A stretch of DNA of 64,000 bases from AC-51 sp963749895 (GTDB lineage: Bacteria > Actinomycetota > UBA4738 > HRBIN12). The position numbers were made by a program, and so were the translations under genes. The stretch covers positions 1,116,001 to 1,180,000 of the forward strand of contig CAVVOG010000003.1 of NCBI GenBank assembly GCA_963749895.1, given 5' to 3'. Below are positions 34,779-42,504 of this stretch, one piece after another; positions within the stretch are counted from its first letter, which is position 1; the number at the start of each line of letters is the position of its first letter. Below the pieces are notes generated by a model. It ran no database searches, was not told the origin of the DNA, and worked only from the letters and a program-made list of their open reading frames with translations.

Positions 34779-35476
34779 GGGCTCGCTCCCGGGGTCGTCG
34801 CGTCCGACGGTGTCACGGTCAGGGTCGGCAGCAGGTCACGAGCCCCGTACACGAGGTCCGGGCGTACCGCCATCACGGCGCCGACCGTGAGCGCGGTGAT
34901 GATGCCTTCGCCGATCCCGATCAAGGTGTGGACGCCGACCATCGCGGCGAGGACGGTCCGCAGCGACACGTCGGTGGTCCCGCCGATCGCGTACTCCACG
35001 AAGAACGCGACCGAGGCCATCACCACGGAGATCCCTGCCGCGAGCCCGGCGGCCGCCACGACGACGGGCTTCGTCTTCGGCAGCACGCCGCGGATCACCT
35101 TGAAGACCGCGTAGCCGCCGACGCCGCCGACGAAGGCCATGTTCACCACGTTGAGCCCGAGCGCCGAGAGCCCTCCGTCGGCGAACACCAGCCCCTGGAT
35201 CAGCAGGACGAGCGCGATGCAGATCGCCCCGGTCCACGGCCCCACGAGGACCGCCGCCAGCACTCCCCCCAGCAGGTGCCCGCTGGTCCCACCTGCGACC
35301 GGGAAGTTCAACATCTGCGCGGCGAACACGAACGCGGCCACGAGACCGGCCAGCGGAGCTCGGCGCTCGTCGAGCTCGTCGGACGCCTTCTTGACGGCGA
35401 GCGCCGTCAGCCCGATCGCGGCCACGCCCGCGGCGGCCGACACCGGCGCATCGATGAATCCGTCAGGGATGTGCAT
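34775..35476 (-). CDS. cbiM: Cobalt/nickel ECF transporter substrate-binding subunit M
   Basis: A 233-residue membrane protein. The N-terminus MHIPDGFID is the conserved metal-binding start of CbiM/NikM, where the amino group and His2 ligate the ion; this fixes the ATG at 35476. VAGGTSGHLLGGVLAA and LGLNVVNMAFVGGVGGY are further family blocks. Cobalt and nickel types cannot be separated reliably by eye. The adjacent meaB gene, which serves a B12 enzyme, hints at cobalt; the operator resembles a nickel box. Confidence 0.93.
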   Translation of the reverse strand: MHIPDGFIDAPVSAAAGVAAIGLTALAVKKASDELDERRAPLAGLVAAFVFAAQMLNFPVAGGTSGHLLGGVLAAVLVGPWTGAICIALVLLIQGLVFADGGLSALGLNVVNMAFVGGVGGYAVFKVIRGVLPKTKPVVVAAAGLAAGISVVMASVAFFVEYAIGGTTDVSLRTVLAAMVGVHTLIGIGEGIITALTVGAVMAVRPDLVYGARDLLPTLTVTPSDATTPGASP

Positions 35477-35534
35477 GGAGGCTCCGTTCCCACTCGGTCT
35501 CGGCCCGTTCCGAACCGTTACGCGCCGCATAGGC

Positions 35535-35546
35535 TTGCTATTGCAA
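35535..35546. promoter_or_regulatory. Nur/Fur-type operator TTGC-N4-GCAA before cbiM
   Basis: TTGCTATTGCAA, the same TTGC-N4-GCAA palindrome as at 32409-32420. It lies about 25 bases downstream of the cbiM -10 box, so a bound repressor would block initial transcription. The rest of the 139-base gap holds the promoter and no B12 riboswitch box that I can find. Confidence 0.5.
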
Positions 35547-35570
35547 TCCACTGCGAGCCCTAGCGAGACC

Positions 35571-35599
35571 TGTATACCCGCGGTCCCGGCGGACGTCAA
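35571..35599 (-). promoter_or_regulatory. Near-consensus promoter of the cbiM operon
   Basis: On the minus strand TTGACG (35594-35599) and TATACA (35571-35576) are separated by exactly 17 bases, an excellent housekeeping sigma promoter. It begins 17 bases after the meaB stop. The leader to the cbiM ATG is about 90 bases and includes the TTGC-N4-GCAA operator. Confidence 0.65.
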
Positions 35600-35615
35600 C
35601 GCCGCCCGGCGTCGC

Positions 35616-36557
35616 TCAGCGATCGTCCGCCGGATCGCCGACCAGCTCCGCGGCCACCCGATAAGGATCGAGACGGCGGCCGTCCAGCGCGTCCGCGAGC
35701 GTCTGGTCGCGCTCGAGGCGCGCCGCTGCTGCGGCCCTGAACCGTTCCGCGGCCAGCGCCTCGACCTCGCGGAGCAGCCGTACCCGCCGCTTGCGGCCGA
35801 GCTCCCCCGACGTCGTCGCCCACGCGCGGTGGCGCTCGATCTCGCCCCACAGCGCCTCGAGTCCCTCACCGGTGGTCGCGGTGGTGGTCACCACGGGGGG
35901 CTCCCACTCGCGCTCCGCCCCCATGTGGAGCATCTGTCGGAGCTCCCGTACGACCTCCGCGGCGCCGTCGCGATCGGCCTTGTTCACGACGAAGACGTCG
36001 GCGATCTCCAAGATCCCGGCCTTCGCCATCTGGACCGCATCGCCGAGCCCAGGGGCGAGCACGACGACCGCGGTGTCGGTGGCAGCGGCCACGTCGACCT
36101 CCGCTTGGCCAACGCCGACCGTCTCGACCACGACCACGTCGTAGCCGGCAGCGTCGAGGATCCGGACCGCCTCGGGCGCGGCCAGCGCCATCCCACCGAG
36201 GTGGCCGCGCGTGGCCATCGACCGGATGAACACGTCGGGGTCGGTGGCATGCTCCTGCATCCGCACGCGATCACCGAGCAGCGCCCCGCCCGTGTAGGGC
36301 GAGGTCGGGTCGACGGCGAGGACGGCCACGCGGAGGCCGCGCCCTCGGACGGCGGTGACGAGCGCTCCCGCGAGCGTCGACTTCCCCACCCCCGGCGCCC
36401 CCGTCAGCCCGATCGTCGCCGCGCGCCCGGTCCCCGGGAAGATCCCGGCCGACAGGGCGGGCAGGTCCGGGCTCCCGTCCTCGACGCTCGAGATCGCCCG
36501 GGCGACCGCTCGCCGGTCCCCACCCAGCACGCCTTCGACGAGCCGCTCGACGTCCAC
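35616..36557 (-). CDS. meaB: Methylmalonyl-CoA mutase-associated GTPase MeaB
   Basis: A 313-residue G3E-type GTPase that protects and loads B12 onto methylmalonyl-CoA mutase. GAPGVGKST at residues 53-61 is the P-loop, VLAVDPTSPYTGGALLGDR follows, ETVGVGQAEVDVA is the switch region and VVNKADRDGA the base motif. The mutase itself is not in the window. The GTG at 36557 has TAGGCT eight bases upstream, whose first three bases are the stop codon of the PrsW gene. It lies just upstream of the cobalt/nickel transporter. Confidence 0.94.
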   Translation of the reverse strand: MDVERLVEGVLGGDRRAVARAISSVEDGSPDLPALSAGIFPGTGRAATIGLTGAPGVGKSTLAGALVTAVRGRGLRVAVLAVDPTSPYTGGALLGDRVRMQEHATDPDVFIRSMATRGHLGGMALAAPEAVRILDAAGYDVVVVETVGVGQAEVDVAAATDTAVVVLAPGLGDAVQMAKAGILEIADVFVVNKADRDGAAEVVRELRQMLHMGAEREWEPPVVTTTATTGEGLEALWGEIERHRAWATTSGELGRKRRVRLLREVEALAAERFRAAAAARLERDQTLADALDGRRLDPYRVAAELVGDPADDR

Positions 36558-36568
36558 GACGCCAGAGC

Positions 36569-37762
36569 CTATCCGCCGGTCGCCCCGGCCGGCGCCGCGC
36601 CGGGGATCGCGACGAGCGCGTCGCGGAGCGATCGACAGTGATCGCGCTGGGCGAGGAGAGCGGGGTCGTCGGGGGTGGCGACGCGTGTGACCACCATCGC
36701 CAGGTTGATCTGCTCACGCTGCAGCCGTCGCAGGAGGTCGGCGGCGCGCCGCCCCGCTCGCGCGTGCATCGCGCGCACCGCGGCGCGCCGCCGTGCGGGG
36801 TCCCTGAGCGTCGCCAGCTCCTCGGCCGAGATGCCATCGAAGGCGACCTCGCCGTCGAGCGCACCGTCGAGCCAGCGACGTTCGCGACGGTGGGCGAGCC
36901 GCAACGCGATCACGACGAGCAGCAGCAGTGGCAGCCCCTTCGCGGCGAACGCGACAGGAACCATCAGCCACTCCGCCCCCTCGATCGGCTCGGCCGGCAT
37001 CAGGTCGAGCAGGGGCGAGTTCCACAAGGCATGGGCGACGACGGCGAGACCGCAGAGGCCCGTCGCGACGACCAGCCGCCGAGCGAGGGACCGCTTCGCA
37101 CGCCTCGTGACGACGTAGCCGACGGCCATGCCCACGAGACCCGTGTACAGCACATGTCCGTACAGCCCGCTGGCGATCACCCGCACGTAGAAGCCTTCGA
37201 GCACGCCACCCGGCGTTCCCCCGAACGCCGCCATGAAGTACAGGACGTCCTCGACCACCGCGAACCCCAGGCCGACCAAGGCCCCGTAGACGAAGCCGTC
37301 CATCACGTCGTCGAGCTCGTCGCGGGCGATCAGGTAGATCAGCACGACCCCGGCCCCCTTGAGGGTCTCCTCGACGAGAGGCGCCGTGATCGCCGGGCCC
37401 CAGCGACCGGAGAAGTCCGCCCCGAACGCATCGGCCACGACCTGGTCCCACCCCGCCGCTGCGAGCGAGAGCGTCGTGGCGGCCAGGGCTCCCCACGCGA
37501 ACGCGCCGATCGCGAGGGACACCGGCTCGCGCTCGTAGAGATCCAGCCGGTAGATCAGGACGAACACCGGCAGGGCGTAGATCGTCAGCAGCAGCCACGA
37601 CAGCGCCCACCCGGACCGGGACACCTCCGAGAGCTCCGAGAGCACCTGCGCCATCTGGACGGCGCCGGTCCCCACGAAGAACGCGTAGACCCAGAACGCC
37701 GGCTCCTTCGGCTGGAACAGCGACCGGTGATGGAGGTGGATGGGTTTGGTCCGTTCGGCCAT
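36569..37762 (-). CDS. PrsW-family intramembrane protease
   Basis: A 397-residue membrane protein with about eight helices. ITAPLVEETLKGAGVV has the paired Glu, GFAVVEDVLYFMA the second acidic motif and VVAHALWNSPL the His motif of the PrsW/CPBP superfamily of glutamic-type membrane peptidases. A 90-residue cytosolic, Arg-rich C-terminal tail follows. PrsW proteins cleave anti-sigma factors in some bacteria; no anti-sigma gene is nearby. The ATG at 37762 shares one base with the upstream stop. Confidence 0.88.
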   Translation of the reverse strand: MAERTKPIHLHHRSLFQPKEPAFWVYAFFVGTGAVQMAQVLSELSEVSRSGWALSWLLLTIYALPVFVLIYRLDLYEREPVSLAIGAFAWGALAATTLSLAAAGWDQVVADAFGADFSGRWGPAITAPLVEETLKGAGVVLIYLIARDELDDVMDGFVYGALVGLGFAVVEDVLYFMAAFGGTPGGVLEGFYVRVIASGLYGHVLYTGLVGMAVGYVVTRRAKRSLARRLVVATGLCGLAVVAHALWNSPLLDLMPAEPIEGAEWLMVPVAFAAKGLPLLLLVVIALRLAHRRERRWLDGALDGEVAFDGISAEELATLRDPARRRAAVRAMHARAGRRAADLLRRLQREQINLAMVVTRVATPDDPALLAQRDHCRSLRDALVAIPGAAPAGATGG

Positions 37763-38334
37763 CAACCCACCTCGGCCGTCTCGACCATCGTCCGGAGATC
37801 CCCGATCGCGGCCCCGAGGCTCCCCTTCGGCGCGAACCCGTCGAAGATCGCGCCGGAACCGGTCACCGGGTCGGCGAACGCGGCGACGACACCTTCCACG
37901 GCGACCCCATCGGCGGTGATCCCCACGTACCCGAACCGCACCGCCTCGGCTCCGTCGGCGGCGGCCTCGCCGATCGTGAGCTGGGTGAACCGGTCGTCGA
38001 GGGCATCCGCGTACCCGCGGGCGAGCTCCTGCGCGGGTCCCGATCCGGGTGGTACCGCGAGGATGAGGAGGCTGGCGCTCCCTCGGGTCAAGAGCGCCTG
38101 CCCGACCCCGGAAGCCCCCGAGGTCGAGACCACCGTCCAGCCGGGCTCGGGCGCCACCCTCACCGTCTGGCCCACGACGACGGGCTCGGACGCGCCCGCG
38201 ATCGCGCCCTCGACCACCTGGGCGCCCCCGGTGACCACGAGGATCACCGCCACGACCCCGAGCGCAGGCAGCCAGCGCCGCTCGGCCCGTCTCTGGGCGG
38301 GCGCCTCATCGGGTCGCGGTGGTGCGTTGCGCAC
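37762..38334 (-). CDS. Membrane-anchored hypothetical protein (190 aa)
   Basis: A 190-residue protein with a charged N-terminus, one hydrophobic segment LPALGVVAVILVVTGGAQVV (residues 22-41) and a roughly 150-residue outer domain without Cys. The outer part, from VVVGQTVRVAPEPGWTVVS to LRTMVETAEVG, has alternating strands and helices like small lipid-transfer or PsbP/LpqN-type domains, but I do not recognise the family. The GTG at 38334 follows AAGGAGG at three to four bases. It is coupled to the PrsW gene (TGATG), so it may be a partner or substrate of that protease. Confidence 0.7.
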   Translation of the reverse strand: MRNAPPRPDEAPAQRRAERRWLPALGVVAVILVVTGGAQVVEGAIAGASEPVVVGQTVRVAPEPGWTVVSTSGASGVGQALLTRGSASLLILAVPPGSGPAQELARGYADALDDRFTQLTIGEAAADGAEAVRFGYVGITADGVAVEGVVAAFADPVTGSGAIFDGFAPKGSLGAAIGDLRTMVETAEVG

Positions 38335-38363
38335 GATCCTCCTTCCTGGGCCGGAGGCTTGCT

Positions 38364-38771
38364 TCAGTGCGGGGAGAGCAGCATCGTAAGTCGGCGTAGG
38401 GTCGGCAGGCGCCGGATCAGCGGACGGACGCGGATCTCCCCGCGGGCCGTGTCCCACAGGATCGCGCGCCCCTCGTGCGTCAGCGGGTCGGCGAAGCCGA
38501 ACCGCTGCTTCACCGCCAGCAGGTCGAGCAGAGCACGGCCGTCCGCCCGAACGGTGATGTCGGGGCGCGGGTCCTCGCCCCACGAGATTTCGACCCCGCT
38601 CGCCGCGACGCAGAGCGTCGCGGTCACCTCCGCGTCCACAGCCGCGATCACGATCGTCGCCGGCTTCAACAGTCGGCGACGCGACGGGTCGCGCGCCAGG
38701 TTCTGTTCGATCAGATCGCCGAGCATCTGCGGCAACCCGCTCGGATCGTCGTCGGTGTAGGTAACGGTCAC
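38364..38771 (-). CDS. SCP2-like sterol-carrier-fold protein
   Basis: A 135-residue protein with the pattern of an SCP2 domain: a central ATIVIAAVDAEVTATLCVAASG strand pair, PDITVRADGRALLDLLAVKQRFGFADPL like the DxxxxxDxxxLxxL block, and a C-terminal helix. The fold binds acyl-CoAs, sterols or other lipids. The GTG at 38771 overlaps the alcohol dehydrogenase stop by four bases. A second SCP2-type gene is on the other side of that dehydrogenase. Confidence 0.65.
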   Translation of the reverse strand: MTVTYTDDDPSGLPQMLGDLIEQNLARDPSRRRLLKPATIVIAAVDAEVTATLCVAASGVEISWGEDPRPDITVRADGRALLDLLAVKQRFGFADPLTHEGRAILWDTARGEIRVRPLIRRLPTLRRLTMLLSPH

Positions 38772-39808
38772 GGCGACAGGAGCACCTTCGTCGCCTCGTG
38801 CCGATCGAACAGCTCGTAGCCGCGGGCCGCCTCCTCGAGGGGCAGCCGGTGGCTGACGAGGGGCCGGGGGTCGAGCCGCCCCGCCACGAGCTCGTCCCGC
38901 GCATGCTCCCACCAGGCGTGGACGGGCGTGACCCCGGCGAACCGCACCGTGAGGGCCCGCGCCCAGTACACACCGAGCGCGACCTCGGCGACCTCGCCCG
39001 TGTACATCCCCAGCACCACGACGCGCCCCCCGCGGCGCACGACGTCGATCGCGCTCGCGTAGGCCGAGGGGTGGCCCACCGCGTCGATCACGACGTCGGC
39101 CCCCCGGTCGTCCGTGATGCGTGCCAGGGCCATCTGCGGGTTGCGGGCGGAGACGTCGACCGGGACCGCCCCCGCGGCCTCGGCCAGGGCCAGGCGATCG
39201 GGCTCCCGGTCGAGCGCCACGACCCGTTCGGCCCCGAGCGTCACGGCGGCCTGGATCGCGCAGATCCCGACCGGTCCGGCGCCGAGCACCGCGAGGGTCT
39301 CGCCCGGTCCTGCGGCAGCGAGCGCCGCACCGTAGAACCCGGTCGTGAGGACGTCACCCAAGAACAGCGCCGCCTCGTCGTCGAGGGCCTCGGGCACGGG
39401 CAGCAGGTTCCCGTCCGCGTTCGGGATGCGCACGAACCCCGCCTGCGTCCCCGCGAGCCCCCCGCTGAACGCTCCGGCCCCGAGGTTGCGGAAGTCCTCG
39501 CACAGGCCGGTCTCGCCACGACGGCAGAACCAGCACGCCCCGCACGCCACGTGGAACGCGACCACGACCCGGTCCCCCGGCGCGACGGCGGTCACGCTCT
39601 CGCCGACCCGATCCACGACACCGACGGCCTCGTGACCGAGCACCTCGCCGGGGTCGATCGGAGCCTTCAGGTGGAAGAAGTGCAGATCGGAACCGCAGAT
39701 CCCCGCGGTCGTGACCCGCACGACCGCGTCGCCGGGTTCCTCGATCGCGGGGTCGGGGACCTCCGCGACGGCGACGCGGCCCTCGGCCTCGAAGACGACC
39801 GCCCGCAT
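38768..39808 (-). CDS. Zinc-dependent alcohol dehydrogenase-family protein
   Basis: A 346-residue medium-chain dehydrogenase. ICGSDLHFFH holds the first catalytic zinc ligand, GHEAVGVVDRVG the second, CGACWFCRRGETGLC the four structural-zinc cysteines, and VLGAGPVGICAIQAAV the nucleotide loop. It oxidises an alcohol or polyol with NAD(P)+; the substrate is unknown. Its ATG at 39808 shares one base with the upstream SCP2 stop and its end overlaps the second SCP2-like gene, so the trio is one unit, perhaps acting on a bound lipid alcohol (inference). Confidence 0.93.
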   Translation of the reverse strand: MRAVVFEAEGRVAVAEVPDPAIEEPGDAVVRVTTAGICGSDLHFFHLKAPIDPGEVLGHEAVGVVDRVGESVTAVAPGDRVVVAFHVACGACWFCRRGETGLCEDFRNLGAGAFSGGLAGTQAGFVRIPNADGNLLPVPEALDDEAALFLGDVLTTGFYGAALAAAGPGETLAVLGAGPVGICAIQAAVTLGAERVVALDREPDRLALAEAAGAVPVDVSARNPQMALARITDDRGADVVIDAVGHPSAYASAIDVVRRGGRVVVLGMYTGEVAEVALGVYWARALTVRFAGVTPVHAWWEHARDELVAGRLDPRPLVSHRLPLEEAARGYELFDRHEATKVLLSP

Positions 39809-40227
39809 CAGCCCTCGTCGGGGAAGACCGTCTCGACCTCGCCCGTCAACCGCACGAGTTCGTTCGCGGAGCGGACCTGGCGCACCAGCGTCGGCAGGTC
39901 ACCGCGGACCTTCAGCTTGCCTTGCATCATCCCCTTGATCGGGTCGAGGTCGCCGAGCAGGACGTCCTTCCACCGCGTGTACGGGGCCGCGATCTGATAC
40001 CGGGCGACCTCGGCCTCATCGGGCGCGATCACACCGGCGCGCCGGCACCCGCCGTGCCACAGGTCGAGGTATGCGTAGACGTCCGCGGGCACGCCGCGAT
40101 CGGGTTCGGCCTCGATCAGGAACGCGATGTCGCCCTCCCAGTCGGCGGCCGCTTCCCGGTACTCCTGCGAGGCGTTGATCCGCACGAGATAGTCCTGGAA
40201 CCACTCGTCGGTGGGGAACTCCGGCAC
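39808..40227 (-). CDS. SCP-2 sterol-transfer-family protein
   Basis: A 139-residue SCP2 protein: FPTDEWFQDYLVRINASQEYREAAADWEGDIAFLIEAEP is the family opening, and ARYQIAAPYTRWKDVLLGDLDPIKGMMQGKLKVRGD is the lipid-binding second half. The GTG at 40227 has GAGGAGG six bases upstream, and TATCCT at 40272-40277 is a suitable -10 box. First gene of a transcript with the alcohol dehydrogenase and a second SCP2-like protein. Confidence 0.85.
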   Translation of the reverse strand: MPEFPTDEWFQDYLVRINASQEYREAAADWEGDIAFLIEAEPDRGVPADVYAYLDLWHGGCRRAGVIAPDEAEVARYQIAAPYTRWKDVLLGDLDPIKGMMQGKLKVRGDLPTLVRQVRSANELVRLTGEVETVFPDEG

Positions 40228-40271
40228 CGCACTCCTCCTCGTGGTCGTGGCCGCGCACGCGCGGATGCCTC

Positions 40272-40277
40272 AGGATA
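40272..40277 (-). promoter_or_regulatory. -10 box upstream of the SCP2-dehydrogenase operon
   Basis: TATCCT on the minus strand about 45 bases before the SCP2 GTG start, in the short gap after the CPBP protease gene. The same hexamer precedes the EamA and UPF0280 genes. Confidence 0.4.
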
Positions 40278-40291
40278 CGGCGGTCGCCGGG

Positions 40292-41101
40292 TCAGGAGCC
40301 GCCGCCGAGGATCAACGTGATCCCGATCACGTTGAACACCACGTGTGCCCCGATCGAGGCGAGGATCGTGCCCCTGCGCTCGTAGATCCAAGCGAACGCG
40401 AACCCGGTGAAGACCATCGCGGACTGGAGCAGGACCGTGTCCTGCCATGGCGCGGGGACGAAGTGCACGACCCCGAACAGCAGGGCCGACAGGAGGGCAC
40501 CTGCCCAGAACCCGTGGTGGTCGCGGATCGCGCGGAACAGCACGCCCCGATAGAAGAACTCCTCCATCAAAGGGGCCGCGACCACGGCGACCAGCACCGC
40601 AACGGCCTTCCCCGCCGCGGACAGGTCGCTCGGCACCTGCTCGGGCGCGGTCGCCGGTTCTCCGGAGATCGCTTCGAGCAGGAAGCTGAGGGGCAACCCG
40701 ATCACGATCGCGATCGCCGGGTAGAGGAGCACCCCCATGCCCGCCCCCCAGCCGAACGCGCGGAGGCGCTCACCCCGGGATGGCCAGCCCAGTGCGCGGA
40801 CCCAGCCGGGATGGCGCTTCGTGAGCCACACGAGCATCACCGCGATGAACACGACGTCGACGACGAGGGTGGCGGCGAGCCCGACCGAACCTTCGATGCC
40901 GTCGGGATCGTCGACACCGGCGATCGTGAACACGATCCCCCCCGCCACGATGTTCGCGAGCAGGAGGTAGCCCACGAGGTAGAGCGCGATCGCCTCGAGC
41001 CACCCCCAGGCGACCCTCGCGAGCCCCGCGGGACCACCGGGGACGTCGGGGCGGGGCGGTGGGAGCTCGTCGGAGCGCCCGGGCGGGGGCGCCGGGATCA
41101 C
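40292..41101 (-). CDS. CPBP-family intramembrane glutamic protease
   Basis: A 269-residue membrane protein with about eight helices. APLMEEFFYRGVLFRAI has the paired Glu and Arg motif, LLFGVVHFVPA the first His, and GAHVVFNVIGI the last His/Asn motif of the CAAX protease/bacteriocin-processing (CPBP, Abi) family. The N-terminus is Pro-rich and cytosolic. The GTG at 41101 overlaps the murA stop by four bases; sequence further upstream in this frame is antisense to murA and rejected. Confidence 0.9.
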   Translation of the reverse strand: MIPAPPPGRSDELPPPRPDVPGGPAGLARVAWGWLEAIALYLVGYLLLANIVAGGIVFTIAGVDDPDGIEGSVGLAATLVVDVVFIAVMLVWLTKRHPGWVRALGWPSRGERLRAFGWGAGMGVLLYPAIAIVIGLPLSFLLEAISGEPATAPEQVPSDLSAAGKAVAVLVAVVAAPLMEEFFYRGVLFRAIRDHHGFWAGALLSALLFGVVHFVPAPWQDTVLLQSAMVFTGFAFAWIYERRGTILASIGAHVVFNVIGITLILGGGS

Positions 41102-42387
41102 CGCGCCTCCGCCGGATCGGGCAGCACCACGGCGCCGCCTTCGCGCCGAACCTGGGCGCCGAGCCCGGTCAGCTTCCGCTCGAGATCCTCGTACCCGCGG
41201 TCGATGTGATGCATGTCGGCGACCTCGGTGACGCCGTCGGCGCACAACGCGGCGATCACCATCGCGGCGCCCGCGCGGATGTCGAGAGCTCGTACCGGCG
41301 CCGCCGACAGGCGCTCGACGCCGCGGATCACCGCATGGTGCCCCTCGGTCCGGATGTCGGCGCCCATCCGCCGCAACTCGTCGACGTAGAGGAACCGGCT
41401 CTCGAACACGTTCTCGGTGGCGATGCTGGTGCCATGCGCCACCGCCAGGGCCGCCATCAGGATCGGTTGGAAGTCGGTCGCGAGCCCCGGATACGGCAGG
41501 GTGACGAAGTCGACCGCACGGGGGCGCTCCTCCTGCCGGACACGGATCCCGTCCTCGACCAGATCCACCCGGGCCCCCGCATCGACGATCTTCGACGAGA
41601 GCAGGTCGAGGTGGTCGCCCCGGGCGCCCTCGATCACGATGTCGCCGCGGGTCGCGACCGCCGCGCACGCCCAGGTGCCGGCCTCGATCCGATCCGGGAT
41701 CGTCCGATGCTCGGCCGGGGCGAAGGAATCCACGCCTTCGATCTGCAGCGTGCTCGTCCCCGCGCCGTGGACCTCGGCGCCCATGGCGTTGAGCAACGCG
41801 GCGGTGTCGGCGATCTCCGGCTCGCGAGCGGCGTTGTCGATCACCGTCGTCCCGCGCGCGGCGACCGCGGCCATCATCAGGTTCTCGGTCGCCCCGACGC
41901 TCGGGTAGTCGAGCGTGATCACGGTCCCCTGGAGCCCCCGGGGAGCTTCGGCGACGACGAAGCCGTGCTCCAGGCCGATCGTGGCTCCCATCTTGCGGAG
42001 TCCCGCCAGATGCAGGTCGATCGGGCGCGAGCCGATCTCGTCGCCACCCGGGAGCGCCACGCGGGCCGTCCCGCGGCGAGCGAGCAACGGCCCCAACACC
42101 ACGATCGAGGCCCGCATCTGCCGGACGAGCTCATACGGAGCCTCGACCGAGGTCACCGTACTCGCGTCGATCGACACCGAATCGCCGTCCCAGGTCACCG
42201 GGACCCCGAGGTGCTCGAGCACCCGGCCCATCAGGACGCAGTCGAGGATCCTGGGGACGTCGTGCAACGTCGTGCGCCCGGGAGCCAGCAACGCGGCAGC
42301 CATGTGCTTCAGCGCGGCGTTCTTGGCTCCGGAGACGCGGACGCGGCCCTCCAGGCGCGCGCCACCGGTCACGAGGAGGCGATCCAC
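41098..42387 (-). CDS. murA: UDP-N-acetylglucosamine 1-carboxyvinyltransferase
   Basis: A 429-residue MurA, first committed step of peptidoglycan synthesis (UDP-GlcNAc plus PEP). GRVRVSGAKNAALKHMAAAL opens the domain; RPIDLHLAGLRKMGA and YPGLATDFQPILMA are further blocks. The catalytic loop reads LPGGDEIGSRP, with Asp116 where most bacteria have Cys, as in mycobacteria and chlamydiae, which predicts natural fosfomycin resistance. I chose GTG at 42387, where the family starts; TACCAT lies exactly six bases upstream. Its end is coupled to the CPBP protease gene. Confidence 0.95.
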   Translation of the reverse strand: MDRLLVTGGARLEGRVRVSGAKNAALKHMAAALLAPGRTTLHDVPRILDCVLMGRVLEHLGVPVTWDGDSVSIDASTVTSVEAPYELVRQMRASIVVLGPLLARRGTARVALPGGDEIGSRPIDLHLAGLRKMGATIGLEHGFVVAEAPRGLQGTVITLDYPSVGATENLMMAAVAARGTTVIDNAAREPEIADTAALLNAMGAEVHGAGTSTLQIEGVDSFAPAEHRTIPDRIEAGTWACAAVATRGDIVIEGARGDHLDLLSSKIVDAGARVDLVEDGIRVRQEERPRAVDFVTLPYPGLATDFQPILMAALAVAHGTSIATENVFESRFLYVDELRRMGADIRTEGHHAVIRGVERLSAAPVRALDIRAGAAMVIAALCADGVTEVADMHHIDRGYEDLERKLTGLGAQVRREGGAVVLPDPAEAR

Positions 42388-42504
42388 CGCACGATGGTAG
42401 CGCGGGGGACCGGTCGGGGGCGTCGGTCTTTCGGTGACGGAACCCGGCCCGGAACGTGACACGCGTCACGGAGCATGGGTTCCACAGGGACTACCGTCGG
42501 GCCC
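42388..42504. promoter_or_regulatory. Divergent murA / DUF222 promoter region with CRP-like palindrome
   Basis: The 117-base gap holds TACCAT (42394-42399, minus strand), six bases before the murA GTG, and TACCGT (42492-42497), seven bases before the DUF222 gene ATG at 42505. Between them CGTGAC-N4-GTCACG (42455-42470) contains GTGA-N6-TCAC, the core of CRP/GlxR operators. No ribosome sites precede either start. Confidence 0.5.

Noticed and set aside
35477..35615. A cobalamin riboswitch upstream of cbiM
   Set aside because: No GCCACTG-type B12 box and too little sequence between promoter and start.
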